Assembly (NCBI GenBank): GCA_022315425.1
Contig: JAIUPT010000037.1
Location: 310,001 to 374,000 of the forward strand
Direction: 5' to 3'
From: Pseudevernia furfuracea
Lineage: Eukaryota > Ascomycota > Lecanoromycetes > Lecanorales > Parmeliaceae
Length of the DNA stretch: 64,000 nt
Of the stretch, positions 34,800 through 45,463 are shown in pieces. The notes under the pieces are model-generated. The model searched no databases. It saw only the letters and a program-made list of their open reading frames with translations, and was not told the DNA's origin. The position numbers and the translations under genes are program-made. Each line of letters begins with the position of its first letter. The first letter of the stretch is position 1.

Positions 34800-34854
34800 C
34801 ACGTGTTCACCCGGATATGCAGTTTACTGGGATATGCAGGTTAGGGCTAGGGCT
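34800..34854 (+). repeat. Transposon left terminal inverted repeat
   Basis: Starts CACGTGTTCACC, contains GGATATGCAG twice, and ends in GGTTAGGGCTAGGGCT, a telomere-like unit. Confidence 0.9.
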
Positions 34855-34946
34855 TACCAACACTCAAATGCCTACATCGCACCAAAATTCTATGGCAACT
34901 CTGCATAATCATGTTGAATGATATTATTATGTCTCCGACAGCTACT

Positions 34947-36902
34947 TCACCGTTTTTTGTCTATTATAAGTCTACCACGAGTTGATTTCCGATGAACAGT
35001 CTCTTCCTCAACTACTTCCTGTATCACTGTAACAGTCTTACCACCTTCACCTCTACCTCTTTCACCTCTTCTACCTCTTACGATACCCCTTCCACCCCTG
35101 TCGTCTCTTTGTGATTGCTGTCTTAATGAAGGGAGCACTGATACAGGGAGTACTAGTGGGATATGTGAGTCTAACAGGGGTAAAGTAGTGGTCTTTTTTT
35201 TGACTAAACTGATCTTTTTTGAACTTCTTGTCTTTGTCTCAGCAAAAAGAGACGGTCTCAGGTGACACATGCATTTGAATTGCTTATCAAATTGCTTATC
35301 AGCCTCATTTTGCTGTCGTTGATTCACAGTCTTCTTATTCAAGAGATAATCTTTCTCCAAGTGTGCTTGTCCACGATCAGCCCTCTTCTTCTTTCGCTCA
35401 TCTATCTTGATAAGATCGTTGTTAGTAGATTTCAGAAGAATATTGTTTGCTAGCGCGGAATTGCATGCTTTCCCAAGCTTTTCTGATAGTGTGGGATCAG
35501 GGTTCCCAGCCTTGATTTGTTGCACCAGTTGATTGACTTGTTGCATATTTGCCGGGGTAAAAGCCACAGAAATGAAGTCACCGTTGAATGCTGTGACTGT
35601 CATATCTGGTGAAGGTGTGCTAGGCCGTGACTCTGGGATTTGAAGTCTCAACTTGTCAAAAACAACCTGAGGGTTGATTGGAAAAAGCCCACTCTTTTGC
35701 CATGCATGTCGAATATTCTTCTCTGTTGCGGCATTCTTTCTGGCCATTTGAATAAATTAAATAAAGTCACATTTGTCCATTTTATAGCCTCCGCCATATC
35801 GTGTGTTCTCTTCCAAATGCTTGCGGTATGCAGTTGCCAATGGCTGAAAAAATCCAACATCAAGTGGCTGAAGAATGTGTGTGGTATGGGGAGGCAAGCA
35901 TAGCAGAATAATATCATTGCTAATGCAGAAAACGATGACTTTGATACTGATATGGGAGGCATGCCCATCAAGTATAAGAAGACGATATTGTCCTTTCAGA
36001 GTTCTTCGAGTTTGAGGCTCAAAGCACCTGGAGAAATTAGTCCAAATCATATATAAAAACGAGGTAATCTAAGCATACTTCTCGAACCACTCCAAGCCAA
36101 TAACATTATTTGTCCAGTCATTATCACTAACAGCAATATAGACTTCCTCATTCTTCACAAAAGCAAATCAGGCTTTCATTTGCCGTTTACTCTTAAGAAT
36201 AAGAAACATCGAAAGAAGTCTACTGTCCCCAGATATGCATTCGATAAGAGTTACCCACTCTCGATTCCCGTCCTGAGTCTTATACATCTGAATGTTCTCT
36301 CGAGAGCATATCACTCTCGCTTTCCCAGTATCACCAAAAGCAGATTCTTTCTCGTTCATATTGTACGTATCTTTCTTCTGAATATCGTATTTTTGAATTA
36401 CAGATCTAATAAGCTGAAATCAATGTAAAAGAAGATGTGAGTCATGAATAACAGCACGATTCTTGTTCAATGGCTGACTAAATCGACTTTGCAATTTCGA
36501 ATAACGGCTAAGAAACTTCGATACTCAGTTTATATCTAGTGATCTATGGTCTCCTCTGTCTAATAGTATCTCAGAAGTCATGAATCTAACTAGTTTCACT
36601 TTGGGAGGTCAATTTCAGACTGTCACTTATAAGATTTATTCTTTCAGAGCTTTCTCCTTCACAGGGCTGAGTCGTAACTCACTGTCATGTGCTTCTCGAT
36701 GAGCACGAGTCTTTTCGACAAGGCGTCGACTGAGAGTGATGGAAATGATATCATACTCGCGAGCAATTGGCTCAACTTTAGACTGTTTTTTGTGAGGATC
36801 CGAGCTGTTCTCATAAAGCAAGTAGACTTATTTATACTCCTCAATTGCGAGTTGCAAACGTTTCGATTTTGATACTTCTTTTGAAGCCTTTGAGGGAGAC
36901 AT
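34947..36902 (-). pseudogene. Pogo-type transposase, degenerate
   Basis: On the minus strand from ATG 36902: a short frame (MSPSKASKEVSKSKR...) stops at TAA after 24 codons; a shifted frame carries the helix-turn-helix-like part (SRRLVEKTRAHREAH). Downstream, a segment with VTLIECIS is cut by a TGA near 36165 before FAFVKNEEVYIA. The catalytic core shows NDWTNNVIGLEW (first Asp), then a probable intron (GTATGC...CTCCAG, about 36075-36025), LLILDGHASHIS (second Asp) and LPPHTTHILQPLDVGFFQPL (third Asp). The C-terminal frame (35747-34947) continues with KSGLFPINP and a long basic tail. The stops and shifts suggest an inactive copy, although some gaps may be introns. Confidence 0.75.
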
Positions 36903-37101
36903 AATGATAATTTTGGGAGGTAACGGGAGTAGAGGGACGGGGTGGAATGGGCTTACTACTTGCTACGAGGGGACTATGAATTAATGAGGCCATTGCAAAG
37001 CCTCCTCGGTGACTATAAGAGACCGAAATGTATAGATTTATCATAGATATGTGGACTTTTTTGGTGGCTTATGATGGGGAAGGTAGATTTGGAATTATAT
37101 T

Positions 37102-37156
37102 AGCCCTAGCCCTAACCTGCATATCCCAGTATCCTGCATATCCCGGTGAACACGTG
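37102..37156 (-). repeat. Transposon right terminal inverted repeat
   Basis: Reverse complement matches the left repeat over 55 bp with about three mismatches (near positions 13, 24 and 25 of the repeat). Followed by TA. Confidence 0.9.
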
Positions 37157-37396
37157 TAAGGAGACATCCCAGTCAATGCAGCCACTCAGCCATGGAGAAC
37201 CTGACTTGACAGCGACGAGGTCAGAGGCCAAATGCAGTGTAGTGATCACCCGAGGCTTGCTAAATGTGAAAGCAATGTCAATCTCTGGGGTGTCATTGAA
37301 CAAAGTGTTGAGCTGCTCAGGTCTTGGAATCCAAGTAAACAGACCAAGTAAACACACAAGCGCTTTGTGATACACTAGAACATGCGACCTTAGACT

Positions 37397-39789
37397 ATGG
37401 CTCAAACGAACCCCGTCCGAAGGTCTGGTAGACAGCGAGTTCCCAACAAGAAATACACTGTCGATGCTTTTGAAGGCCTCGATATCCTTAGTTCGGATTC
37501 TGAAGTAGATCTTGAAGTACTTCAGCAGCTACAAGACTCCAAAAACGACGACGATTTCCCAGAAAACAATGTTGAAGGGAATGATGACGAAGAATCTCTC
37601 GCCGACGATGTTTCTGATGGCTCGGCGATCCTGACACCAGAGGAAGAGTACGAGGATGCCCACTCATATGCAAGCTCCGATCCAGAAGAACCTGACCTTC
37701 GAGATACTTCCAAAAGCAAGAAGCGAAAGCCAGGGAACTACACTTCCAATCAAGATGTTGACGTCCATTCTCGAGGCATGCTTGAGAACACAGTGAGAGC
37801 TGACTATGAACGAAGCCGCGTCGAAATGTTTTCTGGCTCAGGTGTCGAAGACATTCTGCATCTTATCAGATCAAGAGACCAATGGGCTGCTGAACCCACT
37901 CTACCACGCAGGTTGAATATGTGCCATCAGGTCTCGCACACGGACGAAAAGCGTCAGATGGAAGCAACAGCAGGTTGGGACTGGTATTATGACCAAGGAG
38001 GTCGAGAATCATTCGCTGAGAAGCAAAAAGTACGAACGCTAAGCATCGAAGAGAGTGTTGCTTATGTGCCTAAACCTACGCATAGCAGTCACAGCTTTCT
38101 CATGGGGCCTTACGGAAGACAGAAGGTATTTACTCTAGCACTGTCGCAAACTCAAGGCCTTGAGGAAGCATGGGACAATGCTTCCAGACTGTCCGAGCAA
38201 CATTCGGAAGAGTTCAGAAGTAGCAAGACACAAAGACTTGGCTGGATGCTGAATGTTGGTACGCGTGTAAGATGTCTAGATTGGGCTCCAAATCATTACG
38301 GTGATACACAGTATTTGGCACTGGCAGTTGCTAAAGCTTCGACATCCACCCGTGCAGCAACCCCAATCGAAGCTCCAGCGTTCACACCCTCGTGTCCAGC
38401 CCCTTCGAGTGTTCAGATCTGGGCGTTCGACGCCTCGAACAATTCCATGAATTCCACCCGACCACCTGAACTCCAACAGGTATTATGTACCGACTGGGGA
38501 GAAATCACTCAGCTCAAATGGTGTCCTGTACCGAGGACCGAAAGAAACGAAGACACTTTTGGCAAGATCTCTATTGGGTTGCTCGCCGGTATCTGGGGTG
38601 ACGGTTGTGCCAGGGTCTTGGACGTCCAGCTTGAAAAGGGGCAAGCAGCCAGTACTAGCTATTGTAAGTTCACCATTATAAATCGCTTCATGTACGTGAA
38701 ATGGCTACCAACCAGTCAAAAAAATTAGTGAAGGTCCAGTCCGCAGCGTTCTCGGCCAGCTCTAGGCTTCTACCTCTCGCAGGTACGGAGCAAGAAGACA
38801 TCAGGCCGCTCACCACATGCCTGACTTGGCTTTCGGCAACAGATCTTGCCGTCGGGTACTCGAATGGCGCCCTCGGGATCTACAACATCTACCCCCAATT
38901 ACCCCATTCATCGCTACCTAATTCACCCTCGAACAATTCAGTAGATCTCGGTGCACGGCCTTCTAGCCCTACTCCAACTGAACCCAACAGTCTTCCTGAA
39001 GCAGCCATTCGTGGGTCCCAAAACCCAAGCCTCCCGTCCTTCGGTGGCTACGATCTGGTAGACGCAACAAAGCGTGTAGATATCGAGCCTTGGCTCTTCC
39101 TGCAACTACACTCGACGTACGTTCTGTCGCTCACAACCGCCTATCCTACTCATCCCGCCCTCTTGATCTCTTCCTCACTATCCGGCAACCTTCGCTTGAC
39201 CTCTCTCCGCGCTCCTACAACCGATTACGTCCTTTCGGGGCGTACACGCACGCCACCATCCAGTCTCGCGTACTGCGACAGCCTCCTGTCGGTGGTCGCT
39301 CTGGAGGAAAGCTCGCAGACCTTGCGGTTGTGGGCTTTGCGTTGTTTCTATTCTAGCCTTGCCTGCGGGAAGCTGGGAAGCGCGCCCGGGCCTGGACAGG
39401 GAATTGTGGATGTGGGAAGATGTCATTCTTCTATCGCTGCAGGTGGAGCTGATGGTAGTGTTATTATTACGAACCCGATGAGAAAAGCGCTGGGGAGGAA
39501 AGATGCAGGCTGGCAGCAAGTTGTCTTCAAGCATGAGTGGGTAAGGAGACCGGGACAGGGCCCACGTGAGGGTATGAGTCGTATCACGGAAGGTTATAAG
39601 GGAGAGAAGGTGAATTTGGGCATGAAACCTGGGGGGAATGCTAAGGACAGCGTGACTGAGAGTACGATTTACGAGGATGAGACTGCTGTCACGGCGTTGG
39701 GATGGAACCCAAACAACTCTGGGTGTGGAGGATGGTTGGCCGTAGGATGGGGTAGTGGATTGGTCAGGATACAAGACATGGCCGTCTAA
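37397..39789 (+). CDS. WD40-like protein, TFIIIC subunit 6 (tau91/Sfc6)-like
   Basis: Two exons: 37397-38663 and 38729-39789; intron 38664-38728 has GTAAGT and ATTAG, 775 aa. The exact acceptor is set by phase: the nearer CAG gives the wrong frame. Seen: a basic N-terminus RRSGRQRVPNKKY followed by DAFEGLDILSSDSE, a long acidic disordered part (residues about 30-110), KSKKRKPG, then WD-repeat-like blades (VRCLDWAPNHYGD, VQIWAFDAS, EITQLKWCP, LLAGIWGDGCARVLD, LTWLSATDLAVGYSNGALGIYN, TALGWNPN, LAVGWGSGLVRIQD). This layout fits fungal TFIIIC subunit Tfc6/Sfc6, which helps recognise the B box of tRNA genes for RNA polymerase III. The family call is from memory of the architecture. The ATG is 240 bp from the transposon end, so the insertion sits in its promoter region. 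Confidence 0.6.
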
Positions 39790-40544
39790 TACCGCTGATG
39801 GGATAAAGAAACATTAACCGGCATGCCAATGCAAGAATCGGCGTCGGCATCGGCATGTCTGCCCAATCAAGTGAGACTGGGAAACACGTACAGATTGTTT
39901 GAGTCAATGGATTGTAGATAAAACATCCATATGAGTGCAGCTTAGTAGATGGGAGGAGGTAGGAATTCTATCAAGAGCAAAGCTGTGAAAGGACGGAAAG
40001 AATGAAGGGTTTAGATTTGAGCCGAGGTCCCTTGGTTTATATAAAAGCTGCCAAGATATACTACTCTAGCGTAATGTGGGGAAATCTCAATAGCTGGTTT
40101 ATATGTAGATATCTCTCAAACATCAATGTACTCACTCAACCTCGTTTTGCGCCCTCAAAAAGTGTCAACCGGCAAAGACGCCTGAATTTCCTGTTTTAGA
40201 GCTTTCTATTCAGTATAGCAAACGTAACAATGGCAGGAACACCACCATAGTCGGCGTTGCTCGGGCCCATCACTGTTAATAAAAGCAGCCCTGAGATCGA
40301 ACTTGAGTCTCAGATCTCAATAGCTGACTTCACACATTATAGATCAGCTTCTTACTGGCCGAGAAGGCTGAATCGTGTGGCCTTCATCCCGACATCATCT
40401 TACATTTGGACTACAATCATCATAGTCACAAACTTGCTGAGATACTCTAAGCATCCAAGATCATCCATTTGAAGGATTTTGTAATCCTCTTCGTTCACAG
40501 GGCTTTCTACCCTCGAAGTCTCCGAGACGCCTTCCAAAAGTACG
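39790..40544. other. Intergenic, GAL1 upstream region
   Basis: About 755 bp with no recognised gene. If transcribed, the leader contains a 7-codon ATG frame at 40230-40250 upstream of the galactokinase start. Confidence 0.5.
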
Positions 40545-42065
40545 ATGAATGAGCCCGTCCCGGTGGTTCAAACCCTCGAAGACTTGTACCCACGAAATGC
40601 TCTCGAGTCCCAAAGGGAACGCTTCGAACATCTCAAACTCCGATTCTCAGAGCTATATGGGCGGCCTCCCCTGTTTGTTGCTCGCAGTCCAGGCCGTGTC
40701 AATCTCATCGGAGAGCACATCGACTACTCGCTCTATGAGGTCCTTCCCATGGCCATAGCGGCAGATGTGCTTATTGCAGTCTCCCCAGTACCAAGGAAAG
40801 GTGAAGAAGAAGTGAAGGTCCATGTTGCAAATCTCAACCCCCAAAAGTTCGAATCGGGCGAGTTCTCGGTCCCTAAAGATGGGAACGTCGAGATTGATGC
40901 TTCTACACTTCAGTGGACCAACTACTTCAAAGCTGGGTTCAGCGGCGCCGTCGACCTTCTTCGGAAAAAGAGTTCCCATTTCTCTTCATGTGGAATGGAA
41001 GTCCTTATTGACGGCACTGTGCCGGCGGGCGGTGGGCTATCAAGTAGCGCTGCCTTCGTCTGTGCAAGTGCACTAGCAACTCTGCGGGTAAATGGCTCAG
41101 ACAAAGTCCCCAAAAAGGAGTTGGTTGAACTTGCCATCGTATCAGAGCGGTCCGTTGGAGTCAATTCTGGAGGCATGGATCAAGCAGCGTCTGTGTTTTC
41201 GGTTCGAGGTGATGCAGTCAGCATCTCATTTTCGCCGGAGTTGTATGCCGAGGCGCTACCGTTTCCCAAAACTGGCCCTCCCATAACTTTCATGATCGCC
41301 CAGAGTTTCGTCGCTGCAGATAAACATGTTGCAGCTCCTGAACAGTACAATTTGCGCGTCGTCGAATGCACTCTTGCAGCAGAAATTTTGGCCGCCAAAT
41401 TGGGATTGAAGCTCAAGACCGACTCTGGGCCTTTGGGTAGCAGTCTTCGTGGTTTCCAAAATGCTTACTACGAGTCTGAGAAAGCAGATAAGCGATCCAG
41501 TACCGAAGAACAGATCAGAGTAATGCTCTCGCTTACAGAAAAGTTTCTTGACAACTCTGAAGGCTATACTCGTCAAGAGATTGCCTCGACTTTATCTATG
41601 TCAGTCGAGGATCTTGAGCAAAGATTCATGACCAAGTTTCCCATCCGTGCCGAGCGTTTCCATCTTGGGCCACGAGCACGGCACGTCTTCACCGAGGCTC
41701 TCCGCGTACAGGCTTTCAAACAGCTACTGCTAAATCCACCCACTGATGCCGATACCGTTCTGCTCCCACAATTGGGCGATATACTTAATGAAAGTCACGC
41801 TTCCAGCCGAGATGTGTACGTTCACAGCTGTCCCGAGATCGATGAGATGTGCGAGATTGCGAGAAGGGCCGGCTCGTACGGTGGCCGAGTCACCGGAGCA
41901 GGCTGGGGTGGATGTTCTGTGCATTTGGTGCCGAAGGATAGGGTTGAGGCTATCGAGGCTGCTTGGGAGGAGCAGTACTACCGGAAAAGGGAACCGGATA
42001 TTACAAAGGAGAAGCTAGCTGAGGCGGTCGTGGTGAGTGAGCCAGGACATGGCTCTATGATGTAA
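40545..42065 (+). CDS. GAL1: Galactokinase
   Basis: Single exon, 506 aa, full length for fungal galactokinase. Seen: the GHMP signature set, with ARSPGRVNLIGEHIDY (galactokinase signature, about residues 47-62), VPAGGGLSSSAAF (ATP-binding motif 2) and GRVTGAGWGGCSVHLV (motif 3). NSGGMDQAASVF carries the catalytic Asp. It phosphorylates alpha-D-galactose at C1 with ATP, the first committed step of the cytosolic Leloir pathway. No other Leloir gene lies in the window. The start ATG at 40545 fits the alignment of the N-terminus with the family. Confidence 0.95.
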   Translation: MNEPVPVVQTLEDLYPRNALESQRERFEHLKLRFSELYGRPPLFVARSPGRVNLIGEHIDYSLYEVLPMAIAADVLIAVSPVPRKGEEEVKVHVANLNPQKFESGEFSVPKDGNVEIDASTLQWTNYFKAGFSGAVDLLRKKSSHFSSCGMEVLIDGTVPAGGGLSSSAAFVCASALATLRVNGSDKVPKKELVELAIVSERSVGVNSGGMDQAASVFSVRGDAVSISFSPELYAEALPFPKTGPPITFMIAQSFVAADKHVAAPEQYNLRVVECTLAAEILAAKLGLKLKTDSGPLGSSLRGFQNAYYESEKADKRSSTEEQIRVMLSLTEKFLDNSEGYTRQEIASTLSMSVEDLEQRFMTKFPIRAERFHLGPRARHVFTEALRVQAFKQLLLNPPTDADTVLLPQLGDILNESHASSRDVYVHSCPEIDEMCEIARRAGSYGGRVTGAGWGGCSVHLVPKDRVEAIEAAWEEQYYRKREPDITKEKLAEAVVVSEPGHGSMM

Positions 42066-42716
42066 GTCGCTTCTGTTACTGGTCGTGCTGTCCAGGTTAT
42101 TGCCAGACTGATAATGTCTTAGCATCGAATTATCATGACCCCGCATGCAATATGCCATGGACTTGTATATAGAACTCACTGCAGATGCTCCCATAGGTCT
42201 GGAACCGGTATATAGGGACAACGCTTCGTGACACGCACTGCCGTGTAGGATAACCGAATCTTTGTCTGCAACAGCTTTGTGGATATCTCGAACGATTTTC
42301 ATGAAGCTAACAATGTGTGTTCAAAGTTAGGTAGGACCAAACATCGTCAGTATCAATTTTTTCCGCCATACACACGATGCAGAGTCTTTGGCCAGTATCG
42401 ATATCGCATAGATTCATCAACGGCGCATAGCCCAAGCTCTGGTCACGGAATTCCCCGAAAGGAGGTGCTGTGGACGCGCTAAATAGTAAGAGCTCTCCAA
42501 GCATAAGCCAATGGTCAGGAAAGCTGAAATAGAGTGTCTAGGTGCTCTTTACAGCATGGTTATGCTAGTGGGCTATTGTAAAGAAAGCCAGGGGGAAGGT
42601 GACAATACAAGGTCACTCCCACGAACTGCTGCGGATATATAGACTGCTTGTCTTTCATTATATGGTGGAAACAAGGTTTATCTTCATCATGAAAACTTGA
42701 CGGGGACGCAATTGGG
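42066..42716. other. Convergent intergenic spacer
   Basis: About 650 bp between the stops of GAL1 and MCM10. No gene seen. Confidence 0.5.
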
Positions 42717-44954
42717 TTACACCACCTCTAATCCATCGTCATCGTCATCATCGTCAGCATCTTCCATGGCGATGTCCCCACCGAAGCTCTCTCGCCCGGC
42801 TTCCTTTATACCCCGATCGGTCACAAACCGGGTCTTTTTTCTGGAGCCATCGACGCTTAAAGCGCTAACCTTCCTCTTCTTCTTAAGTGGACTCAGATGG
42901 ACGTTTCTCGCTTTATTTCCCAGTAGTCCAAGCGATGTCGCATCAACAGGATCAGCTGCCTGCGGGTCCGCGTTCTTTGCTGATGTCTCGCCTCCTGTCC
43001 TCAAGCGCAGATACTCGCTTCCTGCTCCATTGCCACCTTCTCCCAGCCTCTTTGCGATCTCAGTTTCTTTCTCTCTCTCCGCCAGTCGCTTGCGAATCCT
43101 TTCCTCCTTACTCCCTCCCCGTTCAATCCCACCCTCAGCATCCAATAGCTGAGCAGCACTAAACCCTGGGATTGGGGGAGCAACGAAGTATCGGGAAGCA
43201 CTACCGCGATCGTACTGAGGGCCTTCTCTGGAAAGTCCGTCGTCTCGTAGGGGCTTTTGTCCTCGTCTCTTGTCGCCAAAATGCCCCGTCCTCCCTCCCC
43301 GCCTTCCGCCAGGCGCAAAGGGCGCGCTCATACCTTGAACCTCCATTCTTCCTCGTCGTGTACGCTCAATAACAACATCGACGTGAAATTCACAAAATTC
43401 GGTGTGGCGCTTGTCGATCCAGCTTCCGCATTGCTTGCCATCTTTTCGTACGCTCTTGCACCATCCCAGGTCACGGCTGGTGCCTATCTCAAGAACGGTG
43501 TCATCACTAGACCCAAGTTTGAGACTAAAGCGACCCGTGTCCGCTCTACCGGGTGGTGGTGGCATGATTTCAGGGTTTAGCAGAGCAACAACCGTTCCAG
43601 GAGTGAGCTTCCGAAATCTCGTGTAGCCAGTCGCGAAGAGAAAGAGGTCTACCGTCCATTTCAGGTCGGTCAGCGTAAGGACCATGTATTTGCCGTTTGT
43701 GTTCTGTTCGCTATCGGCCGCTTCAGCGACAGATGTGCTCTCTGCGCTTGTGGATTTATGAGCACCTTTGTGGTTCAGAGGTGATGACTTAGACGCGATG
43801 ATAGCGAGGACTATGTGATCTGGCTCAGGAACGTCGGGGAGTAAGAAGTCGGGAGACTTGACAGCACCAAGGAGTGACGGGAGCAAGAAGATGTGCTTCT
43901 CGGAGAAGGTACCGGTCAAAAAGTTGTGAGGCAGAAGGCGCTTAGAGAGGTGAAGGGATGAGAAGGGCTCGAAGAGAGAGGCGGACGACTCTGGACTAGG
44001 TTCCCCCGAAGGTGAATCTGAAACTCTGGGTTTCGGTGATAGAGATCGTGCCCCTTTCCGAGAATCGTTTGATGCGGGTTGAGAAGGTTTCAAAATCCCA
44101 GGCTGCGCGTTGGGATTTATCCAGATATCATTAGAAGGCGTGCCCTGGCCTCGAGCACGTCGTACACCAGTACTGGTGTTGCTTCTTTGAATCAGGCCTC
44201 CATTGGGTTTATTTACAGCTTTGAGTACCTCGTCTCTCGAGAACTCACTGCTCGCAGCCTGAGGATCATGCTTTGATCGACGCTCTGTGGCCTGCTCTGT
44301 ATTTTCTGCGGCAGTCTTGAAGGCATCAATCTCTTGTTGCTGGACCCCGAATCCTACACTTCTCTGTCGACGCAGCTTATTCGCCTTTTCTTTGCGGTCC
44401 TTGTCTTGCTGCCTCGTTCCCGCAATTTTCTCACTAAAGGACTTGGGTCTATTCAATTGATCCAATTGAGGGACAGTGGAGCTGCGTGAAAGTCCTATAC
44501 TCTTTGGAATACTACCAAGTGGCGCCGTACTTCGAAAAGGATCCTCGTCTTTAGCTTGGGTCCCCTGAGGACGACGCAACGAAATGTTTTTACCCTTCAA
44601 ACCCTTGTCAATGCCTAGTAATACTCTCCCGGGCGAATGTGCGTCTTCCGCCGCGACTTGCTTTCTTTGCGGAGATACCGGTATCTGAACGTCCATGGCA
44701 GATTTGGGCCGGACCAAGGGTACTTTTCCGTGTGTCCCTCGACTCTGAGATGACGGTGGAAGATTCTCTTTTCTTGAACTTTGATCCTTTCCGCAATCCT
44801 CGTTATCGACATCTGAACTAGGCGCACCGGCTTTATTCTTTCTTTGCTGTAGTCGTTTGAGCTTGAGCTTTGCCTCGATCGCAGCCAACTTCAACTTCAA
44901 GGTCTCTTCGTCTTCTTCTCCGTCATCATCGCCAGGGGAATCCGGAGGGGTCAT
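42717..44954 (-). CDS. MCM10: DNA replication factor MCM10
   Basis: Single exon, 745 aa. Seen: an N-terminal coiled coil (ETLKLKLAAIEAKLKLKRLQQRK), a long disordered linker, then an OB-fold region about residues 330-500 (FEPFSSLHLSKRLLPHNFLTG, VLTLTDLKWTVDLFLFATGYTRFRKLTPGTVVALLNP) and the MCM10 zinc finger DLGWCKSVRKDGKQCGSW... with Cys, Cys, Cys and His ligands (CKSVRKDGKQC, FCEFH) about 510-535. The C-terminus is basic and ends in an Asp run (DADDDDDDD). Mcm10 binds the CMG helicase, single-stranded DNA and polymerase alpha at origins and is essential for origin firing. It is head-to-head with RNH202. Confidence 0.93.
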   Translation of the reverse strand: MTPPDSPGDDDGEEDEETLKLKLAAIEAKLKLKRLQQRKNKAGAPSSDVDNEDCGKDQSSRKENLPPSSQSRGTHGKVPLVRPKSAMDVQIPVSPQRKQVAAEDAHSPGRVLLGIDKGLKGKNISLRRPQGTQAKDEDPFRSTAPLGSIPKSIGLSRSSTVPQLDQLNRPKSFSEKIAGTRQQDKDRKEKANKLRRQRSVGFGVQQQEIDAFKTAAENTEQATERRSKHDPQAASSEFSRDEVLKAVNKPNGGLIQRSNTSTGVRRARGQGTPSNDIWINPNAQPGILKPSQPASNDSRKGARSLSPKPRVSDSPSGEPSPESSASLFEPFSSLHLSKRLLPHNFLTGTFSEKHIFLLPSLLGAVKSPDFLLPDVPEPDHIVLAIIASKSSPLNHKGAHKSTSAESTSVAEAADSEQNTNGKYMVLTLTDLKWTVDLFLFATGYTRFRKLTPGTVVALLNPEIMPPPPGRADTGRFSLKLGSSDDTVLEIGTSRDLGWCKSVRKDGKQCGSWIDKRHTEFCEFHVDVVIERTRRGRMEVQGMSAPFAPGGRRGGRTGHFGDKRRGQKPLRDDGLSREGPQYDRGSASRYFVAPPIPGFSAAQLLDAEGGIERGGSKEERIRKRLAEREKETEIAKRLGEGGNGAGSEYLRLRTGGETSAKNADPQAADPVDATSLGLLGNKARNVHLSPLKKKRKVSALSVDGSRKKTRFVTDRGIKEAGRESFGGDIAMEDADDDDDDDGLEVV

Positions 44955-45463
44955 TTTCCGTCTAATTTGACCCAGAATGGTTGTGGTGGATGATTTCTTC
45001 AGAGGCGAGGGGGAGGGGGACGTCCGATCGTGGTATTGCCGTATCTTCTGCCGGCCCGTTGGAGAGCTTAGGAGGGCCTCATGCGGCGATCGAGGTGGCC
45101 ATCTTGGCTGGAATGCTCCTAGAAATTCCCATAAGCAGCAAACTCATTTCTCTCCATATTGAAAAGCATACCAGCAGACATGGTAGTGCGAAATCGCGTC
45201 GATGAAATGGGAGCCTTTTAGTGTTCGCCTAAATGCCAGCCATTCACCCTCTTTAAAAGAACTCAATGGCCACACTGCGCCCAAAGCATACTTTCGTAAG
45301 AATATCAATGACAGCACTGTGTTAGTAAGACGTGGGTGTATAAAGTAAGTAACTACTTCTTGCGCTAATATAAGCGCGTCGCGTCGTGGGGCGCTTGTCA
45401 CGTGTCTGACGCGTTATCGCGTTCCAATACCATGTGAAGTCGTCTTGCTCACTCTTCGAAAAC
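44955..45463. promoter_or_regulatory. Divergent promoter, MCM10 / RNH202
   Basis: 509 bp between two replication/repair genes. Contains one perfect MluI cell-cycle box, an adjacent CACGTG E-box (45399-45404) and several CGCG dinucleotide pairs (45375-45420). Confidence 0.6.
45409..45414. promoter_or_regulatory. MluI cell-cycle box (ACGCGT)
   Basis: Perfect ACGCGT, the MBF (Mbp1/Swi6-type) site for G1/S genes, 50 bp upstream of the RNH202 ATG. Known function of the motif; use in this species is inferred. Confidence 0.45.

Larger units (their letters stand above)
34800..37156 (-). mobile_element. Pogo/Fot1-like Tc1-mariner DNA transposon, 2357 bp
   Basis: Bounded by 55-bp terminal inverted repeats that differ at only about three positions, flanked on both sides by TA (34798-34799 and 37157-37158), the target duplication of Tc1/mariner elements. 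It encodes on the minus strand a pogo-type transposase (Psq/CENP-B-like N-terminus and DDE_1 core). The length and TA target fit Fot1/Tan1-type elements. The transposase has breaks, so this copy is probably not autonomous. Confidence 0.9.
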
